In this document: positions 25,200-34,080 of the stretch, piece after piece
Layout: each line of letters starts with the position of its first letter
How positions within the stretch are numbered: the stretch's first letter is position 1
Source of the DNA: Brevibacillus_C sp046036945
GTDB taxonomy: Bacteria > Bacillota > Bacilli > Brevibacillales > Brevibacillaceae
Length of the DNA: 64,000 nt
Assembly (NCBI RefSeq): GCF_046036945.1
Contig: NZ_JBJQOQ010000006.1
Location: 1-64,000, forward strand
Reading direction: 5' to 3'
Position numbers and translations under genes: made by a program
Notes under the pieces: generated by a model
What the model saw: only the letters and a program-made list of their open reading frames with translations
Database searches by the model: none
What the model was told of the DNA's origin: nothing

Positions 25200-26228
25200 T
25201 CAGCGGGCCAGTTCCTCGGCGAAACGGCTGCGAATCCGCTCCCGCTCTTTTGGCGGTATAAAGTAATACCAGCCTAATGTTCCGTGACGCCAGATACGCC
25301 CGTCTGTTCCCTTCAACGTCTCCATCTCCAGCTCGTTCTGGCGGGAATCGTAATACGTGAACAGCAGGGAGGCCAATTCCGTCTCGGTCAGATCTGTTTT
25401 TACATGCTTGCCCAGAATATCCATCAGCTTGAATGCCTTGAAAAACGCTTGTGCCGTATTTCCCTTTTGGGCAAGCGCCCGAATCAGCTCCTGCTGCCGT
25501 AAAATCCGTTCGAAGTCGCCGTCATCCGGCCCGATGTCGCTTCTGCGGTACCTTGCGTAGTCAAGCGCCTGTTTTCCATTGAGCGTCTGGATGCCGGGAG
25601 AGAGGTTGATGTACGTGTCGTCCGTCGGGTCGGTGTACTTCATGCGTTTTTTTACGTTTACTTCTACGCCGCCCAGCTCGTCGATGATCTTCCTGAATCC
25701 TTCGAAGTCAATCGCCATGTAGCGGTCAATCTTCAAGTCGAAAAAGTTTTCCAGCGACTTTCTTACCAAAGCCGTCCCGCCAAAAGCCATCGCGTGATTT
25801 ACCTTGTCGTACCCCTTGCTCGGCAGGTTCATAAAGCTGTCCCGGGGAATGGAGAGCAGGTAGGCTCGCTGTTTTTTGGGGTGTACGGCGGCGAGGATCA
25901 TCGTGTCAGAGCGGGCCCGCTCTCCATCCCGGCTGTCTGTGCCGATCAACAGCAGGGTGAATGGCTTAAGCGGCCCTGGCTTGGGAATCGGGACAGCCGG
26001 GATAGGGATAGCCGGAGCAGCGAATTTGGGCTGAACCGGCTGGTCCGTCGGCAGCACAGCCTCGATCCTTTGCGGAGTTTGCTCCTTGACCGGCAGCGGC
26101 TGATACCACTCTCTGGTCATTTTACGCAGATGATAACCGGAATAGATCGCAAATCCGACCCCAACCAACAAGAAAAAAAGCACGACAAAGCCAAGCAGGC
26201 GTTTACCACGAATAGAAGATGACGGCAT
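25200..26228 (-). CDS. LytR-CpsA-Psr (LCP) family wall-polymer ligase
   Basis: A membrane-anchored enzyme of the LCP family, which attaches undecaprenyl-linked anionic glycopolymers to peptidoglycan. The 342-aa protein has a cytoplasmic RGKR start, one transmembrane helix (~residues 10-28), a Pro-rich linker (PIPAVPIPKPG) and the LCP domain with GTDSRDGERARSDTM, SIPRDSF and LDYARYRRSDIGPDDGDFERILRQQ. Asp and Arg residues that bind the pyrophosphate are present. GGAGGAG lies ten bases before the ATG. It neighbours csaB and other surface-polymer genes. Confidence 0.92.
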   Translation of the reverse strand: MPSSSIRGKRLLGFVVLFFLLVGVGFAIYSGYHLRKMTREWYQPLPVKEQTPQRIEAVLPTDQPVQPKFAAPAIPIPAVPIPKPGPLKPFTLLLIGTDSRDGERARSDTMILAAVHPKKQRAYLLSIPRDSFMNLPSKGYDKVNHAMAFGGTALVRKSLENFFDLKIDRYMAIDFEGFRKIIDELGGVEVNVKKRMKYTDPTDDTYINLSPGIQTLNGKQALDYARYRRSDIGPDDGDFERILRQQELIRALAQKGNTAQAFFKAFKLMDILGKHVKTDLTETELASLLFTYYDSRQNELEMETLKGTDGRIWRHGTLGWYYFIPPKERERIRSRFAEELAR

Positions 26229-26354
26229 TCAACTTGTTCTCCTCCACGTTTTGCTAGGATGGGGGCCGTTCGTGTATATCTTTGCCTTGTTATGGGGAGG
26301 GTATTCGTTTTAAAATGAGGGGATGGGAGTTACAGAAATGGAGGGCGCGATCTC

Positions 26355-26471
26355 ATGTTTGACGAATTTTTCTACCGTCGCCGCAAAAATAAGGGGATGT
26401 TCTATCTGGCGATCGGCTTTATTGCCGCAGCCGCCTTGCTCATCACCGTGGGGATTGTGTATCTTTGGTAG
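26355..26471 (+). CDS. Small membrane protein (38 aa) upstream of csaB
   Basis: A 38-residue frame: an acidic/basic head (MFDEFFYRRRKNKG) followed by one hydrophobic helix ending at IVYLW. GGAGG lies ten bases before the ATG. It resembles a single-pass membrane peptide, and codon use is like its neighbours. Function unknown; it lies between the LCP gene and csaB but precedes the csaB promoter. Confidence 0.6.
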   Translation: MFDEFFYRRRKNKGMFYLAIGFIAAAALLITVGIVYLW

Positions 26472-26477
26472 ATTGCT

Positions 26478-26506
26478 TTACTTCCCTGTCTTTTTTCTAT
26501 TATACT
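26478..26506 (+). promoter_or_regulatory. Candidate sigma-A promoter of csaB
   Basis: TTACTT and TATACT are separated by 17 bases, about 55 bases before the csaB start. Confidence 0.5.
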
Positions 26507-26560
26507 TTAGGATGTGTGTGCCTGCCTCTGGTTACGTTTGGATAGAAAGAAGGTTCTCTC

Positions 26561-27664
26561 ATGCCGCGAATTCTCATCTCCGGCTATTACGGGTTTAATA
26601 ATGCCGGGGACGATGTTGTACTATACGGGATTATCAGCTCGCTTAGACGGGAACAACCGAATATTTCGCTGTCCGTTCTGTCTAACCAGCCGGCGCGTAC
26701 GACGTCTTTATTTGGGATTCCGGCCTACAATCGCTGGCGGCTCTCTACTATTGTACGTCAGTTAAAGCAATGCGACCTTCTCGTCATGGGCGGAGGCACC
26801 TTAATGCAGGACGTCACCAGCCCGCGAAGCGTCCTTTACTATCTCGGAATCGTCAGTATCGCCAAAATGCTGGGCAAGCCGGTCGTCTTTTACGCCCAAG
26901 GCTTTGGTCCCATTCTCAAATCGTTCAGCCGTTTTATGATCAAACAGGTCGTCAATCACGTCAATGTCATTACCGTCCGGGATTATGAATCGGGTGAAGA
27001 TTTTAAAGCCTGCGGCGTGACAAAAGCACCGATTTACGTGACAGCGGACCCGGCCTTGATGATACAACCGGCAGACATCTCGTCCCAGCGTGGACAAGAA
27101 CTCCTTAGCCGGCTGTTTTCTGATCTGCAGCGTCCCCTGGTCGCATTTTCGGTGCGCAACTGGAAGCAGGAAGAGCAGTTTAAACAGGTTATTGCCAAGG
27201 CAGCCGACTTTTTCGCCTCCCGGGGCTGGAACGTGCTGTTTTTGCCGATGCACTATCCGAGCGATCTGGCTCCGTCTCACGAGATCATCAGTTTTATGAA
27301 GGAACCCGGCGCCAAGCTATTGGAGATGCCGGTGCCGTTTCACGATATTATGAGCGTCTTAAAGCATTGCGACTACGTAGTCGGCATGCGCCTGCACTCG
27401 CTGATTCTCGCTGCTGTCTTTCAGGTGCCGTTTACGGGCATTTCCTATGACCCTAAAATCGACCGCTTCGTCGAGCGAGCAGGCATGCCGACCGCCGGCC
27501 ATATTCAAGAGCTAAAGGCCGATTCGCTGCTAGCCTTGCTGGAAGAGCGGACAGGCCGTCTGGAAGAAGAGCGGCAAATCATTGCGGAACGTTCCAGGAT
27601 GCTGGCCCGGGAAGCGATGAAGAGCAGCGAACTCGTGCTTCAGGCGCTGGCGAGTCGCAAATAG
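26561..27664 (+). CDS. csaB: Polysaccharide pyruvyl transferase CsaB
   Basis: Adds ketal-linked pyruvate to the secondary wall polymer, creating the ligand bound by SLH domains of S-layer proteins. The 367-aa protein has the CsaB N-terminus RILISGYYGFNNAGDDVVLY, the GGGTLMQD motif and C-terminal MRLHSLILAA and VPFTGISYDPK segments typical of the PS_pyruv_trans family. The start is preceded by AAGAAGG. It implies that this organism anchors surface proteins by SLH domains, although no SLH protein is in the window. The next gene, a methyltransferase, is 32 bases away. Confidence 0.93.
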   Translation: MPRILISGYYGFNNAGDDVVLYGIISSLRREQPNISLSVLSNQPARTTSLFGIPAYNRWRLSTIVRQLKQCDLLVMGGGTLMQDVTSPRSVLYYLGIVSIAKMLGKPVVFYAQGFGPILKSFSRFMIKQVVNHVNVITVRDYESGEDFKACGVTKAPIYVTADPALMIQPADISSQRGQELLSRLFSDLQRPLVAFSVRNWKQEEQFKQVIAKAADFFASRGWNVLFLPMHYPSDLAPSHEIISFMKEPGAKLLEMPVPFHDIMSVLKHCDYVVGMRLHSLILAAVFQVPFTGISYDPKIDRFVERAGMPTAGHIQELKADSLLALLEERTGRLEEERQIIAERSRMLAREAMKSSELVLQALASRK

Positions 27665-27696
27665 CATAACTACTGGATTATCGAGGAGGAACAATT

Positions 27697-28548
27697 GTGT
27701 CTTTTGCTTCCAACCTGCTGATTCGTCTCAATCGGCTGTTTCCGCTGCCTGTCCATCCGTTCAACCTCGCCAATGACGGGAAGATGAGCTATACGGAGTG
27801 GCAGTTTGTGAAAGGCGGGCAAACGATTCAGTTCTTTCTCCCCTTTCATACGCAGGAACAGATGTTTCAGGGTAAAACCGTCCTTGATATCGGCTGCGGC
27901 GGCGGTGGAAAGACGTGCTACTACGCCACTTTTCAGCCCAAGAAGATCATCGGCATCGACATCGTCGAGCACTATGCCGAAGAGGGAAATGCGTTTGCCC
28001 GGCAAAAAAATTTGGCTGACATCGCTTCTTTCATGACGGCTGACGCTTCTGCCATGCCGTTTGCCGACGAGACATTTGACACCATCATTATGAATGACGC
28101 GATGGAACACGTCGATCAACCGGAAAAGACTCTCGCCGAGTGCTTCCGCGTCCTGAAGCCAGGCGGACATCTCTACATCAATTTTCCGCCCTACTTCCAC
28201 CCGTACGGCGCCCACCTCTCCGATGCGATCGGGATTCCCTGGGTTCATTCGCTCTTCTCTGAGCGCACCCTGATCGACTCCTACAAGCGCTTGGTAGCGG
28301 AACTGCCTGACGGCGAGGACCGGGTTCGTTTTCGCATCAGCAAAAACGACCGCGGAGAAGAGTACTTTTCCTACATCAATCGGATGACGATCGCAAGATT
28401 TCGGCGAATCCAGCAGGGCGTATCCCACCCTGCTGTCTATCAACAGGAGATTCCGCTGCGCCAGATGGTATCCGGGCTGGCCAAACTGCCCGGACTGCGC
28501 GAGTACTTCGTCAAAATGGTCGTCTGTGTCTATCGAAAGGAACAGTGA
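27697..28548 (+). CDS. SAM-dependent class I methyltransferase
   Basis: A 283-residue methyltransferase with motif I VLDIGCGGGGKTCYYA, the acidic post-I residue in IGIDIVEHYA and motif III VLKPGGHLYINFPPY (Methyltransf_11 fold). It starts with GTG 27697, preceded by GAGGAGG with seven bases of spacing. It follows csaB in the same transcript and ends at a strong terminator, so a role in modifying a sugar or lipid of the surface polymer is plausible. The substrate is not evident. Confidence 0.85.
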   Translation: MSFASNLLIRLNRLFPLPVHPFNLANDGKMSYTEWQFVKGGQTIQFFLPFHTQEQMFQGKTVLDIGCGGGGKTCYYATFQPKKIIGIDIVEHYAEEGNAFARQKNLADIASFMTADASAMPFADETFDTIIMNDAMEHVDQPEKTLAECFRVLKPGGHLYINFPPYFHPYGAHLSDAIGIPWVHSLFSERTLIDSYKRLVAELPDGEDRVRFRISKNDRGEEYFSYINRMTIARFRRIQQGVSHPAVYQQEIPLRQMVSGLAKLPGLREYFVKMVVCVYRKEQ

Positions 28549-28583
28549 TAACGCGTCAGCGAAATTAAACTTTCCGAAAGTAC

Positions 28584-28621
28584 AAAAAGTCCAAGGAACT
28601 CCCTGGACTTTTTCTTTTTTT
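28584..28621 (+). terminator. Terminator of csaB-methyltransferase unit
   Basis: AAAAAGTCCA pairs with TGGACTTTTT around a ten-base loop, followed by CTTTTTTT. Confidence 0.9.
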
Positions 28622-28912
28622 AGCGGACAGCCAGGCATGGGATTTAGCTGACAGGCCATTTGTAATTGGATGCTTTTTGCCCAGGCTGTCTGGTTATACG
28701 TCCAATCCGCTGAGCAGTGTGATACATAACCTTAAGTAATCTGAAGAGGAGGGATGGCATAGTCACGTAAAAACTGCAGATGTGATTCCTCATCGAACAG
28801 CCATTTTTCACCGAATTACCTTTCTTTTACAGAAGGCGCGTTTCTTCCACCAAAACGAGTATCGGCAATCAGAAACGGAACCTGCTGAAAAATCAAAAAG
28901 GAGTGAGATGCT
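28622..28912. other. Intergenic region before the repeat protein
   Basis: No reading frame, RNA family or clear sigma-A, sigma-E or sigma-K promoter could be recognised. Only the ribosome binding site AAGGAG near its end is assigned. Confidence 0.4.
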
Positions 28913-29248
28913 TTGTCCCGTGAGCGCTGTAGATGTGAGTCTTCCAGCTACATGAGGTATCGCGATTCATCAAGTCGGATGCGGTATCGAGATTCATCAA
29001 GTCATATGAGATATCGAGATTCATCAAGTCATATGAGGTATCGAGATTATCCAAACATGTGGTACGGCGATCCGACGCCATATTGGGGAGAGCCCGATCG
29101 TTTTCGCGATGAATTCCGCGATGAATTCCGCCGCCCCTTTCCCGAAGAATTCCGCGATGAGTTCCGCCGTCCCTTTCCCGAAGAATTCCGTGATGAGTTC
29201 CGGGAAAGAGAGAGGTTCAGATCACCTGAATTTAGAAGGCCCCGGTAA
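28913..29248 (+). CDS. Repetitive Arg/Asp/Phe-rich coat-like protein
   Basis: A 111-residue low-complexity protein starting with TTG 28913 (AAGGAG nine bases before). Residues ~14-46 are four tandem copies of MRYRDSSS(H/R), encoded by 27-bp DNA repeats; residues ~62-100 carry repeats of FRDEFRRPFPEE, encoded by 36-bp repeats. There is no hydrophobic segment, and the protein has many charged and aromatic residues. Such composition is seen in spore coat or crust proteins, but no known family is recognised. The sense-strand frame fits better than the antisense frame because of its ribosome binding site and lack of interruption. Function unproven. Confidence 0.7.
   Translation: MSRERCRCESSSYMRYRDSSSRMRYRDSSSHMRYRDSSSHMRYRDYPNMWYGDPTPYWGEPDRFRDEFRDEFRRPFPEEFRDEFRRPFPEEFRDEFRERERFRSPEFRRPR
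28955..29065 (+). repeat. Tandem 27-bp repeats
   Basis: Four near-identical units, each encoding MRYRDSSS plus one residue, with one or two base differences; the last unit is truncated. Confidence 0.85.
29105..29205 (+). repeat. Tandem 36-bp repeats
   Basis: About two and a half units encoding FRDEFRRPFPEE, differing mainly at synonymous positions. Confidence 0.85.
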
Positions 29249-29290
29249 TTTCCGTTTTTAGACGCCGGTAACGATGCAAATACGCAAAAG

Positions 29291-29314
29291 ACCCGAGCAC
29301 TCAAATGCTCGGGT
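29291..29314 (-). terminator. Probable terminator of the murJ operon
   Basis: ACCCGAGCA pairs with TGCTCGGGT across six bases; on the minus strand it is followed by CTTTTG. Confidence 0.65.
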
Positions 29315-29345
29315 CAAAGAGACAGGTTATCTCATACGTATGCCT

Positions 29346-30881
29346 CTAGCCTCTTTGTTTTTTCGGCAGGCGGGCCAGCACCCGGCCCAGCAGCTCTGCA
29401 AGCAGCGGCTCTTTTGCGAGATACAAGACTGCCCCGTAGATGACAGCTCCGACAGCCGTGAAGAAGGAAAACGAAACGATTGCGTGGGAAAAGTGGACAG
29501 CCTGCTCCAGCATGGACAAGGCCACCGCCATGACAGCCACGCCGATCAGCGTCTTCCCCGCTGTCTCGTACAGCTCCCTGCCGACAAACCCGCCGATTTT
29601 CCGGCGAAGCGCCAACCCCAAAAGGATGACATTGAGAAACGCAGAGAGCGACATCGCCAGGGCAATTCCTCCGTGGTCGAGATAAGGCACGAGCAGGAGG
29701 CCGAGGCAGATGTAGATGGCTACGTTAATCCCGGCGTACACCACAGGGGTTTTTGTGTTCTCCAAGGCGTAAAACGTGCGGGTGAACAAGTCCCGCGCCG
29801 CCGTGGCAAACAGCCCGACCCCGTAGAAGATCAAAGCCCAGTACGTTAATTGCGTGTCTTCCGGACCGAACTGATTTTTTTGGTACAGCAGCTCGATCAG
29901 CGGCTTTCCCACCAAAAACAGGCCGACCGTAACCGGCACCATCAGCACGGTGAGGTACCTCAGCCCGAGGCAAAGGATCCGCTTCAACTCCGGCAGGTTC
30001 TGCCGCTTCACATGTTCCGACAAGAGCGGGAACAGCGGCACCGTCGCCGCTCCGACCACCATCATCGGCAGCTGGATAATCGTCATGGCATAGGCGAGCG
30101 CAGAGATTTTCTCGTTGCCAAGTCCGGAGGCGATGATCTTTTCAAAGAATACCGTCACTTGCCCCAGGATGATCGCGATAAAAATGGGAAACAACCGCTC
30201 TCCCATGCTGCGCAAAGCGGGATCGCCGCGCCAGTGAAAATTCCAGCGGAACGAATAGTTCAACTTACGAAGCGGCGGCAGCACAGTGGCTGCCGCAAGG
30301 ATAAATCCGATCGTCGTACTGATGGCTAGACCGATAGAGCCGAGCCACGGCACCAGAACGACAAAACCGAGAATGGTCACGGCGGAATTGACCACCGTGC
30401 TCAGCGTCGAGGCAAAAAAACGGTCATGGGCATTTAACATCGTCGACCAGAGGCTGAGCAAGGCGATAAAAAAAACGGACGGCCACATCCAGGCAAGCTG
30501 GGTTGACACGATCCCCTTCGCCTCCGCATCCCAGCCGGGAACCAGCAGGCTGGTGACGGCGTCGGTCCCGAGCCAGCCCAACAGACTGATGGCACCGCCA
30601 ACGATCACGGTCAAGGTCAGCATCTTGCTGTACAGTTCCCGGCCCCGTCCCTCGTCGTTTGACGCCATAATCCCCTTCATCGTCGGGATAAACAGGGAGT
30701 TGATGACAGTTGGAAAAACGATAAACAGCGTCATGGGAATCGCCACAGCGGTGAAGTAAGCCCCTGCCTCTGTGCTTGTGCCATATGCGGAGGAGACGAA
30801 CATATTTCGGACAAACCCCAGTGCCCGTCCGATCAGGGTAATCACAAACACCATCGCAACAATTCGCTGAAAACGGCTCAT
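29346..30881 (-). CDS. murJ: MurJ/MviN-family lipid-linked oligosaccharide flippase
   Basis: A 511-residue polytopic protein of the MOP superfamily with about 14 transmembrane helices and the MviN pattern (RIVAMVFVITLIGRALGFVR at the N-terminus, TVFFEKIIASGLG in the central part). The family flips lipid II or related undecaprenyl-linked sugars. It is the last gene of a polysaccharide operon and overlaps the preceding glycosyltransferase by four bases, so it may act as the flippase for that polymer rather than as the main lipid II flippase. Sequence alone cannot decide. Confidence 0.9.
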   Translation of the reverse strand: MSRFQRIVAMVFVITLIGRALGFVRNMFVSSAYGTSTEAGAYFTAVAIPMTLFIVFPTVINSLFIPTMKGIMASNDEGRGRELYSKMLTLTVIVGGAISLLGWLGTDAVTSLLVPGWDAEAKGIVSTQLAWMWPSVFFIALLSLWSTMLNAHDRFFASTLSTVVNSAVTILGFVVLVPWLGSIGLAISTTIGFILAAATVLPPLRKLNYSFRWNFHWRGDPALRSMGERLFPIFIAIILGQVTVFFEKIIASGLGNEKISALAYAMTIIQLPMMVVGAATVPLFPLLSEHVKRQNLPELKRILCLGLRYLTVLMVPVTVGLFLVGKPLIELLYQKNQFGPEDTQLTYWALIFYGVGLFATAARDLFTRTFYALENTKTPVVYAGINVAIYICLGLLLVPYLDHGGIALAMSLSAFLNVILLGLALRRKIGGFVGRELYETAGKTLIGVAVMAVALSMLEQAVHFSHAIVSFSFFTAVGAVIYGAVLYLAKEPLLAELLGRVLARLPKKQRG

Positions 30882-31939
30882 GGCTGGGTCACCCGGGGCC
30901 CATACTGGTCAACGATCTGGCCGGCATAATCAGGCAGCGGATGTTCCTCCAGCGGAACGGCGATATCCCCGGAAAGGACGCCTGTCACTTTTTCCAGCAG
31001 ATCGTCCAGATCCCTCTTTTTATAGACGACCACCTGCGGCGGCCACTTGGCGGCATTGCTGGCGACCACGGGAACGCCTGCCTGCAGCGCCTCAAAGACG
31101 GATATTCCGAAGCTTTCACTGTTCGTCCCGCGAATGAACAGATCCGATTTGCGCAAGATCGTCTGGTACTCGCGCGGCGATTCCAGGAACAAGAAGTGCC
31201 TTTCCAGCCCCTTGTCCGCCAGCTCCCGCTTCAGTTTGGCGTAGTAATCCTGATCCACGACATGTGTGACGCAATAGACAATCCGTACGCCGGGATCGGC
31301 TGCCGCCATTTTTTCACAAAGAGAGAGAAGCAAATCTGTTCCGTACAGGTCTTCTCCTTGATAGAAGTTTCCAATGGCTCCATTGGACAGAATCAAACGA
31401 TTGTGGTCATCGCCGAGAAAGCGCCTGACTACCTCAGGCAGCTCGGAGAGGGCCGAGGCGGTTTTCGCAGGAATAAACGGCGGAATATAATGGATTTTCT
31501 TAGGGTTGATTCCATAAGACGCCAACTGTTCCACAAAATCCCTGTTCACAACAATAAAACCGCTGGCCAAGAGTCCGGTCAATTTCACCATCAGCCGCTT
31601 CAGGCCGGATGGCGGTCCGCCCTCCTCCCGCATGTTATGCACGGTAAACAGGACGCGTTTTCCGCGCAGGCGCAAAAGTGAGAGCAGAAAGCGAACCTGC
31701 CAGCGCAGAAAATGAACGTGAACAACTTTTTCCTTGCAGGAAAACAGGTATTTAAGCGCCCATGTCTCTAGCTTGCCCGTGTGGACGACTTCACGGTTTT
31801 TCTCACCCTGGGTATTGTCGTACAGGGTAAAAGCGATTCCCCGATCGTCAAGTGCGTCGCACAATCGTTCGATATGAACGGAGATCCCCCCGACCGGCGG
31901 GGGGTAGACTCCTATGATCGCTACTTTAGACTGTTCCAT
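30878..31939 (-). CDS. Glycosyltransferase family 4 (surface polysaccharide)
   Basis: A 353-residue GT-B glycosyltransferase. The N-terminal domain starts VAIIGVYPPPVGGISVHIER; the C-terminal nucleotide-sugar domain has a degenerate EX7E region, RGTNSESFGISVFEALQAG, followed by VPVVASN. Cytoplasmic, probably transferring a sugar to a lipid-linked intermediate. It lies between the O-antigen-ligase-like gene (14-base overlap) and murJ (four-base overlap), so it is tightly coupled to both. Donor and acceptor sugars are unknown. Confidence 0.88.
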   Translation of the reverse strand: MEQSKVAIIGVYPPPVGGISVHIERLCDALDDRGIAFTLYDNTQGEKNREVVHTGKLETWALKYLFSCKEKVVHVHFLRWQVRFLLSLLRLRGKRVLFTVHNMREEGGPPSGLKRLMVKLTGLLASGFIVVNRDFVEQLASYGINPKKIHYIPPFIPAKTASALSELPEVVRRFLGDDHNRLILSNGAIGNFYQGEDLYGTDLLLSLCEKMAAADPGVRIVYCVTHVVDQDYYAKLKRELADKGLERHFLFLESPREYQTILRKSDLFIRGTNSESFGISVFEALQAGVPVVASNAAKWPPQVVVYKKRDLDDLLEKVTGVLSGDIAVPLEEHPLPDYAGQIVDQYGPRVTQP

Positions 31940-33263
31940 CCTTGTTTCTCCCCAGTCGAAGCATCATCTCAATGCTGCCAATCAGCGCGGTGACGATCCA
32001 AAACGCCATCATCACTCGATAGTCATGCCAGATATCCTCATTCAGCCCGGCGACGCCGATCCCGGTTATGCTGGCAAACAGGGCGATCCCCAAGGTTGCC
32101 AGGCGTCCGCCAAACCGGTTGGCCGAGATCGTGTAGCTTTCCTTCAGCATCCGGTAGAACAGGTACAGCAGGGCCGCGATGCCGAGAATCCCGCCGTTGA
32201 CAAACGCCTGAATCCAGATATTGTGCAGGTGAAAAATATTAACTCCGGGAATTTCGTAATCGGCGTAGACTCGAAAGAGCGTGCTTGGGTCGCTCCCGAT
32301 CCCCGTCAGCCAGTAATCGCGGATGATCGCGAACGCTGCCGTCCACATCTTGAAGCGGTAATCGCCCGAGGTGTCTTCCGCCGGGTTGACGATTGTCGCC
32401 AGCCGGTCCATGATAACTTGCGGGATCAGGTTGAATGCCGCTGCCACCAGTACCAGGAGCAAGCCGTACAAGATCAGTTTGCGATCCTTCTTCAACAGGA
32501 ACAACAGCATCGCGAGCGCAAACGCCACCCAGGCTCCGCGCGAATAGGTGAGCACCAGGGCAAGTGCTGTTACGGCGAACAGGCCGCAGAGCAAAATCTT
32601 GTGTTTGTACGCCTTGACATAGTAAATCAGGGCAAAGCACAGCGGCAAAACCAACACCAGGTACTCGGCAAACACGTTAGGGTTGCCGAACACAGCGTAT
32701 ATCCGCGTACCCAAAAGCGGGTTGGTCTTGACGTCTACCCATTTCGGCGGCGTGTGTCCGATCAGGACGTACTGTGCCAGACCGTACAGGGCGAGCACCG
32801 CCCCGGATACGACAAAGCAGAGCAGGAAGCGGTACAGTACCGTGCGCGAATCGATGAACATCATCAATACGGCCAACAGCACCAGACTGGGCAGATAGTA
32901 CAGCACGTAGTCCTGCATGCTCTCCCGCAGATTAACCGAAGTGACGGCCGTAATCCCCACCGCGAGGATAAAGAAGGCAGCCGCCAAAAATACTTTGCTC
33001 TTGAAAACGTTCATCAACCGTTCCTTGTCGATCCCCTCCATCAGCAGCAGGAAGATCAGCACCAAGAGGAAAAAGATGATCGGCCGAAAAGTCAAAAATG
33101 GATAACTCAGCGCGAAGAGGTAAAGTGCGTATTCTTTTTTGTACAGTCCGGCCAGGTAGAACCCTGCGTACAGGGTCAACTCGATCGCCATCTGGTTGAA
33201 GCCCTGTGCGGCGCCAAAGGCGAGCAAGATGACCGCCGGCAATAGTGTTTTCCAGTTAAGCAT
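31926..33263 (-). CDS. O-antigen ligase / polymerase-like membrane protein (Wzy_C)
   Basis: A 445-residue protein with about ten to twelve transmembrane helices and a large external loop containing DVKTNPLLGTRIYAVFGNPN, the typical Wzy_C (O-antigen ligase/polymerase) pattern; VLTYSRGAWVAFA is the conserved Arg-containing helix. The start is ATG 33263, behind GAGGAG which overlaps the previous stop codon. In a Gram-positive organism such proteins polymerise lipid-linked repeat units or transfer glycans to protein. The neighbouring flippase and glycosyltransferases support the polymerase role. Confidence 0.87.
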   Translation of the reverse strand: MLNWKTLLPAVILLAFGAAQGFNQMAIELTLYAGFYLAGLYKKEYALYLFALSYPFLTFRPIIFFLLVLIFLLLMEGIDKERLMNVFKSKVFLAAAFFILAVGITAVTSVNLRESMQDYVLYYLPSLVLLAVLMMFIDSRTVLYRFLLCFVVSGAVLALYGLAQYVLIGHTPPKWVDVKTNPLLGTRIYAVFGNPNVFAEYLVLVLPLCFALIYYVKAYKHKILLCGLFAVTALALVLTYSRGAWVAFALAMLLFLLKKDRKLILYGLLLVLVAAAFNLIPQVIMDRLATIVNPAEDTSGDYRFKMWTAAFAIIRDYWLTGIGSDPSTLFRVYADYEIPGVNIFHLHNIWIQAFVNGGILGIAALLYLFYRMLKESYTISANRFGGRLATLGIALFASITGIGVAGLNEDIWHDYRVMMAFWIVTALIGSIEMMLRLGRNKDGTV

Positions 33264-33267
33264 CGGT

Positions 33268-33573
33268 TTACTCCTCGTCTTCATCGTGTTTCCACAAGTC
33301 AATACAGGTTCGAATCGGCCAGCTGCCAGTCAGCCATTCCTGTTTATTGCCGTAACATACTGCAAACAGTAGGCCTGCGATCACGGCTGAGACGAACGCG
33401 AACAACAAGGAAAAGGTGAATGAATCGATAAACAACCGGGCAATCAGATGGATCAGTCCCATCAGGAAGAAGACGAGTACAATATAAGCCAGGTACGGAC
33501 GAACTTGCAGCTTGTCCTGCAACCGCTTCTGCCACGATGACTGAATCATCCGCTGAAGGAAGCCAAACATCAA
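33268..33573 (-). CDS. Small two-helix membrane protein (101 aa)
   Basis: A 101-residue protein with two hydrophobic segments (about residues 27-46 and 52-73) between basic and acidic tails ending KHDEDEE. No family is recognised. It overlaps the upstream DUF4330 gene by four bases, and the ribosome binding site of the polymerase gene lies at its stop, so it is embedded in the polysaccharide operon and may be an accessory or assembly factor. Confidence 0.75.
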   Translation of the reverse strand: MMFGFLQRMIQSSWQKRLQDKLQVRPYLAYIVLVFFLMGLIHLIARLFIDSFTFSLLFAFVSAVIAGLLFAVCYGNKQEWLTGSWPIRTCIDLWKHDEDEE

Positions 33574-34067
33574 CTCGTCCCCCCTTGTTTCTCTTTGTCC
33601 TTGATTCCCAGCACTCTGGTCTTGAACGAACCGTGATTCGTGTAGATGGGGAAGTACTGGTTTAGTTCAACCAAACCATTGTTTACAAGGAAGTTGCCGT
33701 ATGGAGACTTCGAAGCAGTCGCTTCAATCGTAAAGTAGACGTCGTACATGGAAGGCACCTCGCTGTTTTTGGCCTCGCCTGTATTGCGGTCAAATACAGT
33801 CGCCATGGCGGGCCTTACCTCGACCTCCACAATCTTGCCGAAGACCTGGGTCAGCTCTCCCTTTTTGTACACGTTATCTCCTTTTAAAATAGCCGCAGCC
33901 TCAAATTCACGTATTCCCTCCGCCCTAACGCTGACAAGCGTCTGTCTGGGACCCTCGCCGAGCTTGGAGCGGATCGCGAACTTTTCTGCCGTCAGCCAGA
34001 CGACGGCGAGCGCCAAAAGCACAAGAAAGACCGACCGCCACAGGCTGGTCCGTTTAGACGTTTTCAT
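33570..34067 (-). CDS. DUF4330 protein, second of a tandem pair
   Basis: A 165-residue protein with one N-terminal transmembrane helix (SVFLVLLALAVVWLTAEKFA) and an extracytoplasmic beta-rich domain of DUF4330 type (GKIVEVEVRPAMATVFDR, MYDVYFTIEATA). The start is ATG 34067, behind AAGGGG; an ATG eight codons earlier overlaps the preceding gene. It is a diverged paralogue of the next protein upstream and lies in the same operon. The function of DUF4330 is unknown; its location suggests a membrane-tethered accessory in polymer export. Confidence 0.72.
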   Translation of the reverse strand: MKTSKRTSLWRSVFLVLLALAVVWLTAEKFAIRSKLGEGPRQTLVSVRAEGIREFEAAAILKGDNVYKKGELTQVFGKIVEVEVRPAMATVFDRNTGEAKNSEVPSMYDVYFTIEATASKSPYGNFLVNNGLVELNQYFPIYTNHGSFKTRVLGIKDKEKQGGTS

Positions 34068-34080
34068 TCCTCGTCGCCCC

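Noticed and set aside
28893..29081. Antisense frame with TSYDLMNLD-type repeats
   Set aside because: It is the reverse reading of the 27-bp repeats. The sense frame has a ribosome binding site and continues through the second repeat block.
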